From positions 1 through 64,000 of the forward strand of contig JAJEKB010019018.1 in the NCBI GenBank assembly GCA_022393335.1: DNA of 64,000 nt, written 5' to 3'. Of this stretch, positions 48,784-59,760 are shown piece after piece. The position numbers and the translations under genes are program-made. Positions within the stretch are counted from its first letter, which is position 1; each line of letters opens with the position of its first letter. The notes below the pieces were generated by a model that worked only from the letters and a program-made list of their open reading frames with translations, did no database searches and was not told the DNA's origin. This DNA comes from Macrotrachela quadricornifera (lineage: Eukaryota > Rotifera > Eurotatoria > Philodinida > Philodinidae).

Positions 48784-50363
48784 TAAATAGTTGGAAAAAG
48801 AAAGATTAAATTTTATGAAAAAATTTATAAGATATTTTTTTTTTTTGATTTACTCGAAATCTCTATCCTCTTACATCTTCCTTAATGAAGAATTGAATAG
48901 ATAAATGAATGCATTCTTTACATTGTTCTTGATATTTATATGTTCATTTGTTTTCAATGCTTTTTCAATTTTGAAGTAGCTAAGGAAAGTTGCTGTATAA
49001 ATCTAATATTTTCATTTGTAATACTGTCGGTCCCTCATCGAATTGAGAAAAAGTTTCTATAAGTCATATAGCAATATAATTCTACCAAAAAAAATTCATT
49101 AACCATTTCAAAATAAAGTAGACGTTGCCATTTGTTGAGCATCTATTGATGAGTGAAGGCTATAGAGTTCAGAATTGCATGATTAGAAACAGTGGATTCC
49201 GAAGTGTCTCTCTGTAAGATTCATTTAAATCCATACTCATCTTTTCCTACGATTATAACGACGTCGATATGATATTTTGGTGTTTTTTTCATCGAGTTCT
49301 TTTTCGACAACCTAACTTCCATTACACTAAACTAAGGCTGGAATTCTGTGTATGAGACAGGGCTCGAAACGAGCCTCGTTTTTGTGGGCCGGCTCGGCCT
49401 AACGTTACTCAGCTAAAGCGATGGCTTGTCTGGCCCAGTCTAGGCCCGATCGAAATTTTTTTTACTGACATTTTTATATCTCAGAATTCGAAAATTATAT
49501 GCATGATTAACAATATCCTTAAGAGCACATCGTTCGAAGGTTACAAGAAATTTCTAATCAGATTGTTGAGACAGAAACAAATCAATATGAAATGAATCAG
49601 ACTGCTTATTGAGTCAAACGAACGAGCAAAATATGATTGAACACTTTTAAAATCACTAATGATTTTTTTTTGTAACTGGATGTCTTTCAGCATTGTTTCT
49701 TTAGTAAGAAAAGGCATGAAAAGAGCTCTATATTACCAGTTGAAAGTCTTCCTGATGAGAATCATTCGATAAGATGGTGCGCAGTAAAAGATATTGTATG
49801 AAAAATAATTATAAATATCTGTATTAATAAGCTCTAAAGAATTTCTAACTTCACTTTAACACATTTGCAGCGACATAAATATTATTCTTTTTATAATTCG
49901 TGAAAAACTTCATTTCTTTATGCATATCAGTTGTAAAAATTCGAAATCGTTTTAATGTTTTGTATCATTGTTTCTGTTATAAATATGAGCTATGAACATT
50001 CGTTTGACAGTGATAAAAAAATTGGCTCGTTAGTTCAAAATATGAAAAAGATATTCAATTTTTTTCGCGTAAAAGTAACTTTCGAGCCATACTATAGTGT
50101 GAGTCATCGGTGACTCACATCGTCGCGAATGTGTTAAAAGTTTTGGTTCATAAATAAAATTTATATGCCACCATGCCATAAATGAGAGAGTAAATAAAAC
50201 GACATATAATTACGATTTCAAGTATAAAGTAGACCACTATATCGTCATCGAACAGCAAAAATTACATTATGAAAAAATCATGTTCACAGAACAAAAAATA
50301 TTAAAAACTATTTTAGTTCGTTGACTGTGCTTCTCTTACAATCACTAGTCATTCTACTCCATA
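48784..50363. other. Intergenic region with a small GC-rich patch
   Basis: No gene seen. About 49360-49455 is notably GC-rich (GGGCTCGAAACGAGCC hairpin, then GGGCCGGCTCGGCC) amid AT-rich sequence, possibly a transposon end. Confidence 0.35.
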
Positions 50364-52080
50364 ATGATAATTACTATCGTTCCTCTGACAATTACTGTCT
50401 GTTTAATTATTGGTTATCTGTGGATCCTCAAGTGTCGATATAACTATTTCAAACTACGTGGTTTACCAAGTCCACCATCAGTTTTTTTCTTTGGCCACTA
50501 TCGTACTCTTTGGTCACTTTCTGATCTTAGTAAACAATTACGACGATGGACTCAACAATATGGCTCGATCTACGGATTATTTGAAGGAACACGTCCAATG
50601 TTTGTAGTTTCCGATTTGACATAGACTTCTTCACGAAGTCTATGTCAAACAATTTTCATTGTTCAACGAACGTTCGATTCCTTTTCTTATGAAAGAAGTA
50701 AGAGGCCACCAAGTTCATATGTTTGATGCAAATGGATCAACATGGCGTCGACAACGACATATCATCAATCCAACATTTTCTGCAGCTAAACTTAAGTCGA
50801 TGTCATCCTTAATTAACCATTGTATTCAACCACTAATGGATAAATTTGAAAAGATAGAAGAAAAAAGAGAACAATTCAATATTTATGAAATGTATAGACG
50901 ATTGACCATGGATGTTATTTGTAAGTGCTCTCTTTATGTAAAAAATGAAAATCGAAACTTTTATTATATTTTTCTTAGGTCACTGTGCCTTTGGTATGAA
51001 TACAGATATGCAAAATGATATCGATAATATTTTCATGCGTAAATGTAAATTAGCAGTTGATGATAATCCTGAGCAGTTACCTTTGACCTAATTAGGTAAT
51101 TTAATGCCATTTTTGATTCCGATTCTACTCTACATCATGATGGCACAAATGTTGCTTAATAAATTTATTCGTGCAGTGGTACCCACATGGGTTTTGCCTC
51201 AAATTGAAGGTATTCCAGTCTTGTGGATACTCAATCAAGTTGAAAGTATCATCAATGCTAGAAAACAAGCAAATTACAACGGTAAACATCACCATATTGA
51301 TTTACTTCAGCTGATGCTTGACGCAACAGAACATGATGAAGTCAAAGTAAATGATTTTGAGTATATCAACTATTCTCATTGTTTTTATTCTTCACAGGAT
51401 AATTTGAATGATGCATTGATAGAATCGAAAAGATTATATAGAGAAGAAGTAGGTGCTAATATGCTATTATTTATGATTGCTGGTTATGATTCAGTATCAA
51501 CAGCATTAGCTTCATGTACTTACATGTTGGCTACGAAGAGTGACATACAAGAATGGAGTGACGATGATCAACACAATTATAATATTATCATGAACATGAC
51601 CTACATGGATATGTTTATCCGAGAGGTTCTTCGAATGTATCCAATTGCCATAGCAGCTACAAAGAGAGAATGTAATACTAAGACCACTATATGTGGCCAT
51701 AAAATTGAAAAAGGTCGCTATTTCTCACTTCTCGTCAATTTGTATCCACTTTTTTTTTCGTTTATATAGGTACTGTCATTCAACCAGATATTCTCAGCAT
51801 TCACTATCATCATGATTTATGGGGACCAGTAGATCCAAACCTTTTCATACCTGAACGTCATTATACAAAACGACATTCGATGGCTTATATGTCGTTTGGT
51901 GCTGGTCCTCGAAGCTGTTTGGGAATGCGTTTTGCTTTTATGGAATTGAAAATGTGTTAATCTCGACTGCTTCAACACTATACGATATTGCCAGGTGATG
52001 ATATTGAAAAAGGATTCAAACATCACGAAACATTCCTTATTCAACCTGATGCTATCTATATCAAACTTGAAAAGCGTTAA
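50364..52080 (+). pseudogene. Cytochrome P450 (CYP3-clan-like) pseudogene
   Basis: Exons: 50364-50920, 50979-51346, 51398-51713 and 51770-52080. Landmarks: N-terminal membrane anchor (MIITIVPLTITVCLIIGYLW) with a proline-rich hinge (LRGLPSPP), WRRQRHIINPTFSAAKLK (C-helix and the CYP3-like segment), I-helix MLLFMIAGYDSVSTAL, ExxR in IREVLRMYP, and heme loop FGAGPRSCLGMRF with its cysteine. These enzymes are ER-bound monooxygenases that oxidise lipids and foreign chemicals. Breaks: a frameshift at about 50620-50629 inside a perfect 35-base hairpin, an in-frame TAA at 51089-51091 and another at 51958-51960, 120 bases before the final stop. The first TAA could be skipped by a cryptic 60-base GT/AG intron (about 51037-51096), but the other two lesions remain. 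The copy is taken as dead, though recently so, since all landmarks survive. Confidence 0.85.
50615..50649. repeat. Perfect hairpin (15-base arms, 5-base loop) in the P450 gene
   Basis: The left arm TTTGACATAGACTTC (50615-50629), loop TTCAC and right arm GAAGTCTATGTCAAA (50635-50649) pair without mismatch. The right arm encodes the expected EVYVK residues; the left arm does not fit P450 coding and carries the frame break. Confidence 0.9.
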
Positions 52081-52822
52081 AGTCTTTTTTTTTATGCTTG
52101 TTTATGTATACTAATATATGTCATTATCATAAGCATTCATAGTCGTTCTAATGTTTATAAAGACTGACATTAAAATTCTATTTGCAAGCATGTTTCATTG
52201 TCGATAAAAACCGACGTGTGTGAATACGCACAAAATATTTTTATTAACAATTATCTTGTCAAAAGAAAGTATGAAGAAATTCGATATATTTCAGAGATTA
52301 AAAGAAACGATCAAGAGTAAAAACACATATAATACAAACATTTCCTTGTTGACAATAACAAATGAACCGACTATCGATTTTCAACTTTCCACATATATTG
52401 ACCTATCTATCAATCACATGCATTTGTCTCTGAGTTTCGACCAATCATATGAGTTTGAGAAAAGGCTTTGAAGCAGTTTTATTCTTTTTCTTCTGCACTT
52501 TGCAACGGAAGCGACTAGCCATGAATGATATTCTATACGAATGTCAATAAATATCTAGTCACTAACTTGTGAGGTTTCACGCATGTTGTCAGAAGACTTC
52601 ATGAATATTCTAGAGTTTAAGAATTTAAATATATGCGTAATTTTCTAGATAGATTGCGAAGATAAAGTCATAAGGCATGGCAGACAACGAAATATAATCA
52701 TCAGTATTGGTATCGAGCATTGTTCTCCACTGAGTAGAATGAAACATTGTTCTCTATCAACAATGAAACATTAGTCTATTAGTTTGTCAGTATTGATTTC
52801 AACTGACCTAAGTTTGGAACTA
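52081..52822. other. Region between the P450 relic and the mariner element
   Basis: Contains an 83-codon open frame (52220-52471) with a plausible but unrecognised translation. No other feature was seen. The final two bases, TA, are the mariner target site. Confidence 0.35.
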
Positions 52823-53724
52823 TTAGGTTGGCAACAAAGTCCTTGCCTTTTTTTGTTGAAAATGTTCTAAAACATTCAAGAAAGTTCTAGAAGTCTCCAT
52901 ACTAAGGGTATATAAAGAGAATGTGAATATCTTTCTCATAGAGAGATTCGAGCGCTTTTACTTCATGAATTCCATCTCTGTCACAGAGTAACGGAAGCAA
53001 CCAACAACATATGCAGCATGATGGGCGAGGATGTACTCTCTATACGTACGGCACAACATTGGTTCAATCGCTTTAAGAACGGTAACTTAGATCTTGACGA
53101 TTTACCTCGACCCTGTAGACTACTGGAACTGGATATGGATCTCTTAAATCAGCTTATCGAACAAGATCTTCGATTGATTTCACTGTGTTTAGCAGAAAAA
53201 GCTTGACTGCTCTCACACTGCCGTGAAAAAACATCGGAATGAATTAGGCAAAACATGGAGATATGGTGTTTGGACACCCCATGAATTATCACCACATCAG
53301 TTTAACAATTGGACTAGGTTACTGAAAAACTTAAGGGAGAGCAGGATCGAATTTACTATTTGCATGACGATGCAAGTCTCCATGTTGCAAAGTCAATCTG
53401 CGAAAAATTATTGAGGCTCGAATGGATTACCATTCCTCATCCATCTTATTCTCCTCACTTGGCTCCAACGGACTACCATTTGTTTCGTTCTCTTTCTCAT
53501 TATTTACGTGAGAAATAGTTTGACGACGAGAACGACGTGAAAATGGATATTGCCAACTTCTTTGGTCAAAAGATTCAGGACTTCTACGAACACGGGATCC
53601 TATCTCTGTCAGAGTTATAGATAGTAGTAGTGCGTATATAACTGAAAGCTAATTATACTGTTAAAGTTAAAATATAAAAATAAAATTTTTGAAAAAAAAC
53701 ACAAAACCTTTGTTGCCAACCTAA
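52823..53724 (+). mobile_element. mariner element, internally deleted
   Basis: The left end TTAGGTTGGCAACAAAG (52823 onward) is repeated in reverse complement at the right end (CTTTGTTGCCAACCTAA, ending 53724). TA flanks both sides (52821-52822 and 53725-53726), the usual mariner target duplication. At about 902 bases it is shorter than a complete mariner of about 1.3 kb. Confidence 0.9.
52949..53620 (+). pseudogene. mariner transposase remnant
   Basis: The N-terminal helix-turn-helix is clear: HRVTEATNNICSMMG, then TAQHWFNRFKNGNLDLDDLP and a second DNA-binding part (LAEKA, frame break, AVEKHLNELGK). After VWTPHELSPHQ the sequence jumps by an internal deletion to LHDDASLHVAK, so the first catalytic Asp region is gone. 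The second Asp survives in HDDASLH. The third, in SPDLAPTDYHLF, is His instead (SPHLAPTDYHLF). A TAG falls after HYLREK near 53517. The protein is inactive. Confidence 0.85.
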
Positions 53725-55893
53725 TATATAGTGCTTTTGTTGAATCAACTTTATAGTCACGTAAAAATTTAGAAAAATTGGGATTATATAACATTTATTG
53801 TCCTTTAATGATGATTTAGATTCATTTTTTGTTTCAACAGAAACAACATTATTTAATGACGGTAGTTGAGTTTGTGTCAGTGAATCATCATTAGATGAAT
53901 TGGATATCTCAATAACATCATATTGCGGAAAAAACATTGAATACAAACAAGATTTATTTTATTATTATCTTAATTTCGATAGTCACGTTTTACAAAACTA
54001 TTATATTTAATCGATGATTAGTTATAGTTTGAGGAAAAAGACAAAAAACAACAAATTATTTTATTGTTGATGCATCTATTAATCACTAATATACTTCTGT
54101 TCTTCTTTTTTTTTAGCTCTTTTAGCCATCGAGAATGTCTCTATCATTCAGAATAGAAAAAAATTTAAAAAATCACGAGATTTGGTAACCCGATTCCAAT
54201 TTCTAGCTAATGAGTTACAAGATGAAACACAGACTGAAATAATACTTGGTATTGATTCCATTGCTATACTAGAGGCACTGGATAATATTCTATAATTAGA
54301 AAACGTGTCAACAGCTTTCATCTGATTAAAATTTTGATGTTAATCTCTCACTTTTTTATAATGTATTCGCCAGATAACTGTTGCAAAATTGTCAGCTGCC
54401 ACATATTTTTCATCTCTAGAGACAATTTTCATCTTTCATCATGATACATTCTAGTTCCGATTATTTCTCTGACTACTAAAATCTTATACATCAGCAACGT
54501 TCATTAGTAGAATTTTTTATGAGAAAAAGATAACCCCGTCAACTTAAAATAAGAAGACACAACCGTTATCATTACATTTTTTATTTATGCTATTAAACGC
54601 CTTTTTACAATCATGTAATTATCCTATTATTCATCTATTTATATTCTAATAAGTGTGACCTGTCATTGTGAAAAGCTGGCACATAGCTAGTCATCATTAT
54701 CTATTAATGTACGTACGAGCGAAGGCAACAGATTGTTCAATCGCTTTTGAGTCGAAACTGTGTGCATCATACAGTCCCTAATGAGCTATGAATATCCTAA
54801 AAAGAGTTCGAGCTAACTACCTATTGGTGCCGAGATACTGTATATTTACAGTATATTTTTAATAGAATGCTGTGGTCCCACTCAGCGATATCAGAAAAAC
54901 TGGTTTTCAAATTTTGACTCGAAACTTTCCACACAGATAGACCTTAACGAGAATAATTTATTATGAGAGTTTCAGATCTTTTCGTTGTTCCTATTCTAAA
55001 ATACCAACATCGAATTTGCTCGTGTATAAGAACGATGTAAAAGATACTCTTCTACCATAGCGGTCTTTTCAAGAAGAAACCTGTTAACAATACCTGACTC
55101 AAATACAACTATGGGAAAATGCTGCCTTAGCAATTCAACAAAAAAAACACTAAATTTTATATCTTTGTATTATACACGGTAAAACCTTTTTTCTACATAT
55201 AATACTGAATAAATAAACAGATGAAACTTCATGTAACAAACTTTTTCCTTCTCTCCTATAAACATACCACAAAATCTGCTAAAACCTCACATATCATCTG
55301 CACCAAACTCAACTTTAAAGCAACAAATACAGACAGAGCCTTCACAACCAATTACAGAAATGAATTAAACTCCTCATATTGCATCGAAAACTACAACATA
55401 TCCAATTCTGAAAATACAAAATTTAACTAAGAAAAAACTTTCTCAATTTCAATAAAATTAAATCCTCTCTAATCATAAAATCAATTGCAATCTTCCACAG
55501 AACAACCTTTTTCCAAATTTACCTGACGAGTTCCTTAAGCAAGGACAAAACGTGTCGTAATTAGCTTGGAATTACTCTCTATTTTAACTCACCATTCATA
55601 AGAATTACTACGACAACATAGATAATCTACTATTTATACTACCCCTGTCGAATTTAGGTGTCTTTAAGAATTGGATTATTCTATTCATGCAGTAAAGATT
55701 CTAAAAATACCTGATGATGATCCTATATCAGGGGTCGAAACGATTGTCGTATAGTGCTTTGAATATATTCTTTGAAACTCACACCCCCATCCTCACCCTC
55801 AACAATCAATTTTAATAAAGTAATTTCAAATAAAAGATTGGTATAAATTAGTCACAATCAATAGTGTTAGCAATGATATACCGTAGAAAATTA
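53725..55893. other. Region with weak coding hints but no firm gene
   Basis: The minus strand 53937-53728 reads MFFPQYDVIEISNSSNDDSL and runs open into the mariner end, so the mariner may have cut a host exon. On the plus strand, 54117-54294 follows a pyrimidine-rich AG and is open to a stop (ENVSIIQNRKKFKKSRDLVT), possibly a last exon. Neither matches a family I recognise. The rest is AT-rich with nothing seen. Confidence 0.25.
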
Positions 55894-58479
55894 TCATTCT
55901 CCTAGTAAATTAAAATAACGCATTCCCCAATAACTTATTAAGAAAGCAGTTGGATCTGATTCCCAAAATCCATCACCACCATCCAAGTCGTAGTTGTTAT
56001 AGTTCCATATATCAATGATTCGTTCATCAGGAGGTAACATTTTTAACGAGCGGAGTGCCCTCTCCTCATCACATATAGCTGGGACATTAAGTTGCACATC
56101 CAACCGATCACTATTGAATTGTGGCCAGTTGATAAGTTCCAATGGCCAACGTTGCATATACCATATCCCATCCTTTGACAATGAATTGCAGTCGAATTCA
56201 GGAGACGATCTATGAGTTTTGCTGAATAGATGTTGAGTTTGATTAACTTGACCACTAACATAACAATAGATGAAATTATAGAATGGTGATTTCTCCATTT
56301 GTTTGTATTTGTGCGCTAGTTCTAATCCAATCATCATATATTCCAATATTTTATTGATAATTGGTTGTGCACGTTCTTTCTGTGCTGTAGATAAAATGGG
56401 CGTAGAAGTAATTTTTTTGATTGCATTGACTAAATTGAAATAGGATAAATAAGCCAACTCATCATCCCAAAATTTAACCTGACAAACTGCAACCATTCTT
56501 TGATTAATGAGATTAACATCATAGTGATAGGATTCAATGAGATATTTAGTACCATTAAGAAAACGTTCATCACCACTGTAAGCATAAGTTTGAAGTAAAA
56601 AAGAGAATATTTCGAGAGCGCCAAGGCCCCTCTCATCTATATGGGTAGTACCATTAGCTAGGTCTATTGGATTCCAGACACCTCTATGAGTACCATTCAT
56701 GCCTACTAAAAACCAGTCATGAGTTATAATAAAATTAGTGATATTAAAGAGCAACGTGTAAGCTCTTTGGCGTTCATCCGTATTATTAGCCAACAAATCA
56801 TGTACTAATGGATAAACAAATTCATGTCCAACAACTTCATCAGAGGAGGTATCATCGTGAAATTGAAGAGTTGGATAAACAGGAGATAAATACCAATTTG
56901 GACCAAGAGGAAAATCAGTGCGTTTTGCAAATGAGCGAGCAGGATAACCAGGAACACCTGTAACTTTATGAAGAAATTCCATTGCTTCAAAATGAGTCCA
57001 AGCTGATGTTTTGACTGTTGCATTTTGAGTTACTCTATAACGAAAGATTTGACTACTTAAATACATTGCAGTCCAAAGGCCATCATTGTCGTTTGGTCCT
57101 TTGACACAAGTACGACTATCTCCCCAAGATGATATATTACAACCCGATACCAAATTATATTTGTCATGTCTACCTGTTTGGCTAAAAAAATCTTGAAAAT
57201 GGTTTGCTTTTTGCGCCAATGTCCACATCTCAAAGTGAAGAACAGCTAAGCCTTTACTGGTAACTGCTACCGCAGCACTGCCCATAGTGGTAGATGCCTT
57301 ACTTTCACGACTCAACACAGCCAATGAAACTACATTGACCAATGGATCACGATTAGGCATATATCGAGCACTATTAAATACACGCCAAGCATTGATATCA
57401 GTATCTTTGGGATCAAAGCGCATCATTCCACGAATAGAACCTAACCAAACTCGACTGTCAGGTGATGTCGAATGGCTCACACCCAAAGTAGTAATATTAG
57501 CAAATGGTAAACCACCAGTGTATGAACCGGGATTAGAAATTTGTCCTGCCAATCTAGAAAAAAACCAATGTACGCGTCCTGTCGACACTCTAATTGGTGA
57601 AAGCAGAGTAATGCTAGCGTCTTGCCCTATCCATAACTTATCTTGTCCATCACTATAAACTAATGAAGTGATAGGTCCATCAATGAGTCCACCGATGCGC
57701 TCAAAACGCCATTCTTCATCGTCATCAGTGTTATATGAATGAATCCAAAGGTTAGTTTCTGTGCCAATAAAAACTGTCTTATGTTCTGAACTCCATGCTA
57801 AAGAAGAAACAGGTACATTAATTTCATTAATATAGGGATTAATAATAAATGTTGAAAGATCTAATCCATGCAATCCAGTATTAGTAGCAATGTATAGCCA
57901 TCCTGCTGTTTCCAGATCATCTATAAACAAACCGGCTGCAATATTTGAAATATTCGCTAAAACAGAAGGGAAGACGATGCTTTTTATAATTCTACAAGAA
58001 GTTGCATCCGATTGATTGCATAAAATTAATTGTATACGTTCTAAGGAGATCAGAGCAGCTGTATAAAGCATAGCAGTAGTTTTATTGTGCGAAACAACCA
58101 AAAAGCTCTTAGTATCAATCGTGGACAAAACGATTGAAGTATTGTTTTCAGACAAAGTCATCCAAGACATTTGTGGTGTTTCAACTGTTGAATTAATATT
58201 TTGAGTCAATAACCAGAATCCTTCAGCAGCTTGAGCATAATATTGTGGCAATGAAACAACTTGGTATACATTGCGAATATTAGTGAGCACTGGCCAAGCA
58301 GTAGATTCATTGGCAAATGGCGCAAATAGGTAACGTTTAGCAATCACCTGTTCATATTCGACATCTGGGACACTTCTCGGTAATACCAGACGAGCATCAG
58401 CCAGAGATTTATGTTTTGTGAAAAATAGACTACTTAGTATTATTATGTGGACAAAGGACCAAATGCATGTTGACCGCAT
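55894..58479 (-). CDS. Large secreted protein with N-terminal propeller and C-terminal alpha-toroid-like domain
   Basis: This is a single intact frame of 861 residues without introns, unusual beside its intron-rich neighbours. It starts with a signal peptide (HIIILSSLFFT core). Residues about 60-430 are beta-rich with repeated 'GLHGLDLS', 'VFIGTETNLWIHSY', 'LWIGQDASITLL' and 'RVWLGSIRGMMRFDP' units, like a two-component-regulator-type propeller. From about 455 the sequence is helical, with DNDGLWTAMYLSSQ, EFLHKVTGVPGYPARSF and DDTSSDEVVGHEFVYPLVHD, then GVWNPIDLANGTTHIDERGL; this looks like an (alpha/alpha)6 barrel of the kind seen in glycoside-processing enzymes. Conserved Asp/Glu in the DTSSDE and DERG blocks may be catalytic, by inference only. 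There are many N-glycosylation sequons. No membrane anchor is seen, so it is probably secreted. The missing introns allow a transferred gene or retrocopy. Confidence 0.75.
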   Translation of the reverse strand: MRSTCIWSFVHIIILSSLFFTKHKSLADARLVLPRSVPDVEYEQVIAKRYLFAPFANESTAWPVLTNIRNVYQVVSLPQYYAQAAEGFWLLTQNINSTVETPQMSWMTLSENNTSIVLSTIDTKSFLVVSHNKTTAMLYTAALISLERIQLILCNQSDATSCRIIKSIVFPSVLANISNIAAGLFIDDLETAGWLYIATNTGLHGLDLSTFIINPYINEINVPVSSLAWSSEHKTVFIGTETNLWIHSYNTDDDEEWRFERIGGLIDGPITSLVYSDGQDKLWIGQDASITLLSPIRVSTGRVHWFFSRLAGQISNPGSYTGGLPFANITTLGVSHSTSPDSRVWLGSIRGMMRFDPKDTDINAWRVFNSARYMPNRDPLVNVVSLAVLSRESKASTTMGSAAVAVTSKGLAVLHFEMWTLAQKANHFQDFFSQTGRHDKYNLVSGCNISSWGDSRTCVKGPNDNDGLWTAMYLSSQIFRYRVTQNATVKTSAWTHFEAMEFLHKVTGVPGYPARSFAKRTDFPLGPNWYLSPVYPTLQFHDDTSSDEVVGHEFVYPLVHDLLANNTDERQRAYTLLFNITNFIITHDWFLVGMNGTHRGVWNPIDLANGTTHIDERGLGALEIFSFLLQTYAYSGDERFLNGTKYLIESYHYDVNLINQRMVAVCQVKFWDDELAYLSYFNLVNAIKKITSTPILSTAQKERAQPIINKILEYMMIGLELAHKYKQMEKSPFYNFIYCYVSGQVNQTQHLFSKTHRSSPEFDCNSLSKDGIWYMQRWPLELINWPQFNSDRLDVQLNVPAICDEERALRSLKMLPPDERIIDIWNYNNYDLDGGDGFWESDPTAFLISYWGMRYFNLLGE

Positions 58480-59550
58480 TATATCACGTTAGAATAAAAA
58501 AATATCTTGTAGAAGTAAGAAAAATGACTTCTATATACGAAATAGCTACAGGTAAGAACAATACAAAGCAACGATATCATAAATACACATTAGATTCAAA
58601 ACAAGCAAGATAAAACACCCGTTGCTGTGAAGTTTTTTCTTAAATACAATTATTTTATGTCGTTAAAAGACAATCTATGAAAAAATTAAATGACCCTGTG
58701 ACCTAGTGGGAAATTGCCTCTGAATGAGGGCAGGCAGAATTATGGTATAATACCCATATATAATATGATACAGAAAGCTTTAGTACTAAACCAACATCAA
58801 CATCTAAAATCTACTTAGAATTTTGTTTTTTCAGCAAAATTTAGCTATATACACTAGTAAAATTATAACTTTTATCTTCAGATAAGAATAGAACTGTATG
58901 TCTCTTATTACATCTTAGATTACTATCGAATTATTTAAACGGATGAGAATACAATAAAATGACAAAATCAATATCGAAAATTATGAATAGATGAGGACAA
59001 AGTGTACGAATATTGTTGTTGTTATCAATATATTTTGTGCCATATAGAGAACAACATTTTGGTGTTACCGATAGCCATTCGAAGATAAATCAGTACAAAA
59101 CAGCGTTACAAATAGAATTTCGTAACAAAATATTTTCATACATTATTTAACCAAGCAAAATATAAATGTAAACTTAATTTTCGCAAGACAAATGTAACAA
59201 AAGTACAGATCAAATTCTCTTAAGCATCTTTAAATTCAATCTCAAAAATTGATCTATTTGAAACTATGCAAAAAATTTACAATTAAATAACTGAGAAGAA
59301 TAAAATATTGGATGATGATAATAAGTTGAGCAAAACAATTAATATTTACACAATCATCAAATTTTATTTGGAATTTATTCTTCTTATTCACATCTTTGAC
59401 GCCAATAAAAACAAAGTCTGGTATTGTTTCTGCTAGATTAACTAGCAAGTTAAGTCATTAGGTTCTTCTGGATTACGAGTATTAAAATTATCTTTGGCAA
59501 CTTCATCTGTAACAGTTAATTTTTTTATTATAAAACAATTATCAACCTCC
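58480..59550. other. Intergenic region downstream of Tc1-like and DnaJ relics
   Basis: Upstream of the large secreted gene (minus strand). It contains a possible SINE at 58690-58760. A 64-codon minus-strand frame at 59254-59448 (DFVFIGVKDVNKKNKFQIKF) is unassigned. Confidence 0.35.
58690..58760 (+). repeat. Possible tRNA-related SINE head
   Basis: An A-box-like TGTGACCTAGTGGGAA (58697-58712) and a B-box-like TATGGTATAATACCC (58741-58755) flank GCCTC/GAGGGC, which could be an anticodon stem. The boxes are degenerate and no full cloverleaf forms, so a SINE or tRNA relic is more likely than a gene. Confidence 0.35.
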
Positions 59551-59690
59551 AATGCTGTGCTTGATGAAAATACCGCTCAAATCAAAAAAGCTTATCATCA
59601 GAATGATCAGTAGAACAAATACTACAAACACTGAAAATATTACTGAAATTCAATTAAAGAAATCTTATGAATACACCATTCAAAACAGAA
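59551..59690 (+). pseudogene. Possible DnaJ (J-domain) relic
   Basis: The plus strand reads VLDENTAQIKKAYHQNDQ, a TAG, then after a frame change TNTTNTENITEIQLKKSYEY. The first part resembles J-domain helices I-II (AS..EIKKAYR) and the second the 'T..F..I..AYE' helix. The HPD motif that drives Hsp70 is lost, and stops intervene. If real it is a dead co-chaperone fragment; it is short enough that chance is not excluded. Confidence 0.35.
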
Positions 59691-59760
59691 AAATATTTAA
59701 AAAGTGAACAAATATCCTATAAAGTATATTGACAGCTTTTTCAACGATCAGATAAATACA

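Noticed and set aside
49360..49455. GC-rich patch as a CpG island or RNA gene
   Set aside because: No tRNA or rRNA structure, no gene next to it, and too short to judge.
57287..57658. 123-codon plus-strand frame
   Set aside because: It is antisense to the intact 861-residue gene and has no features of its own.
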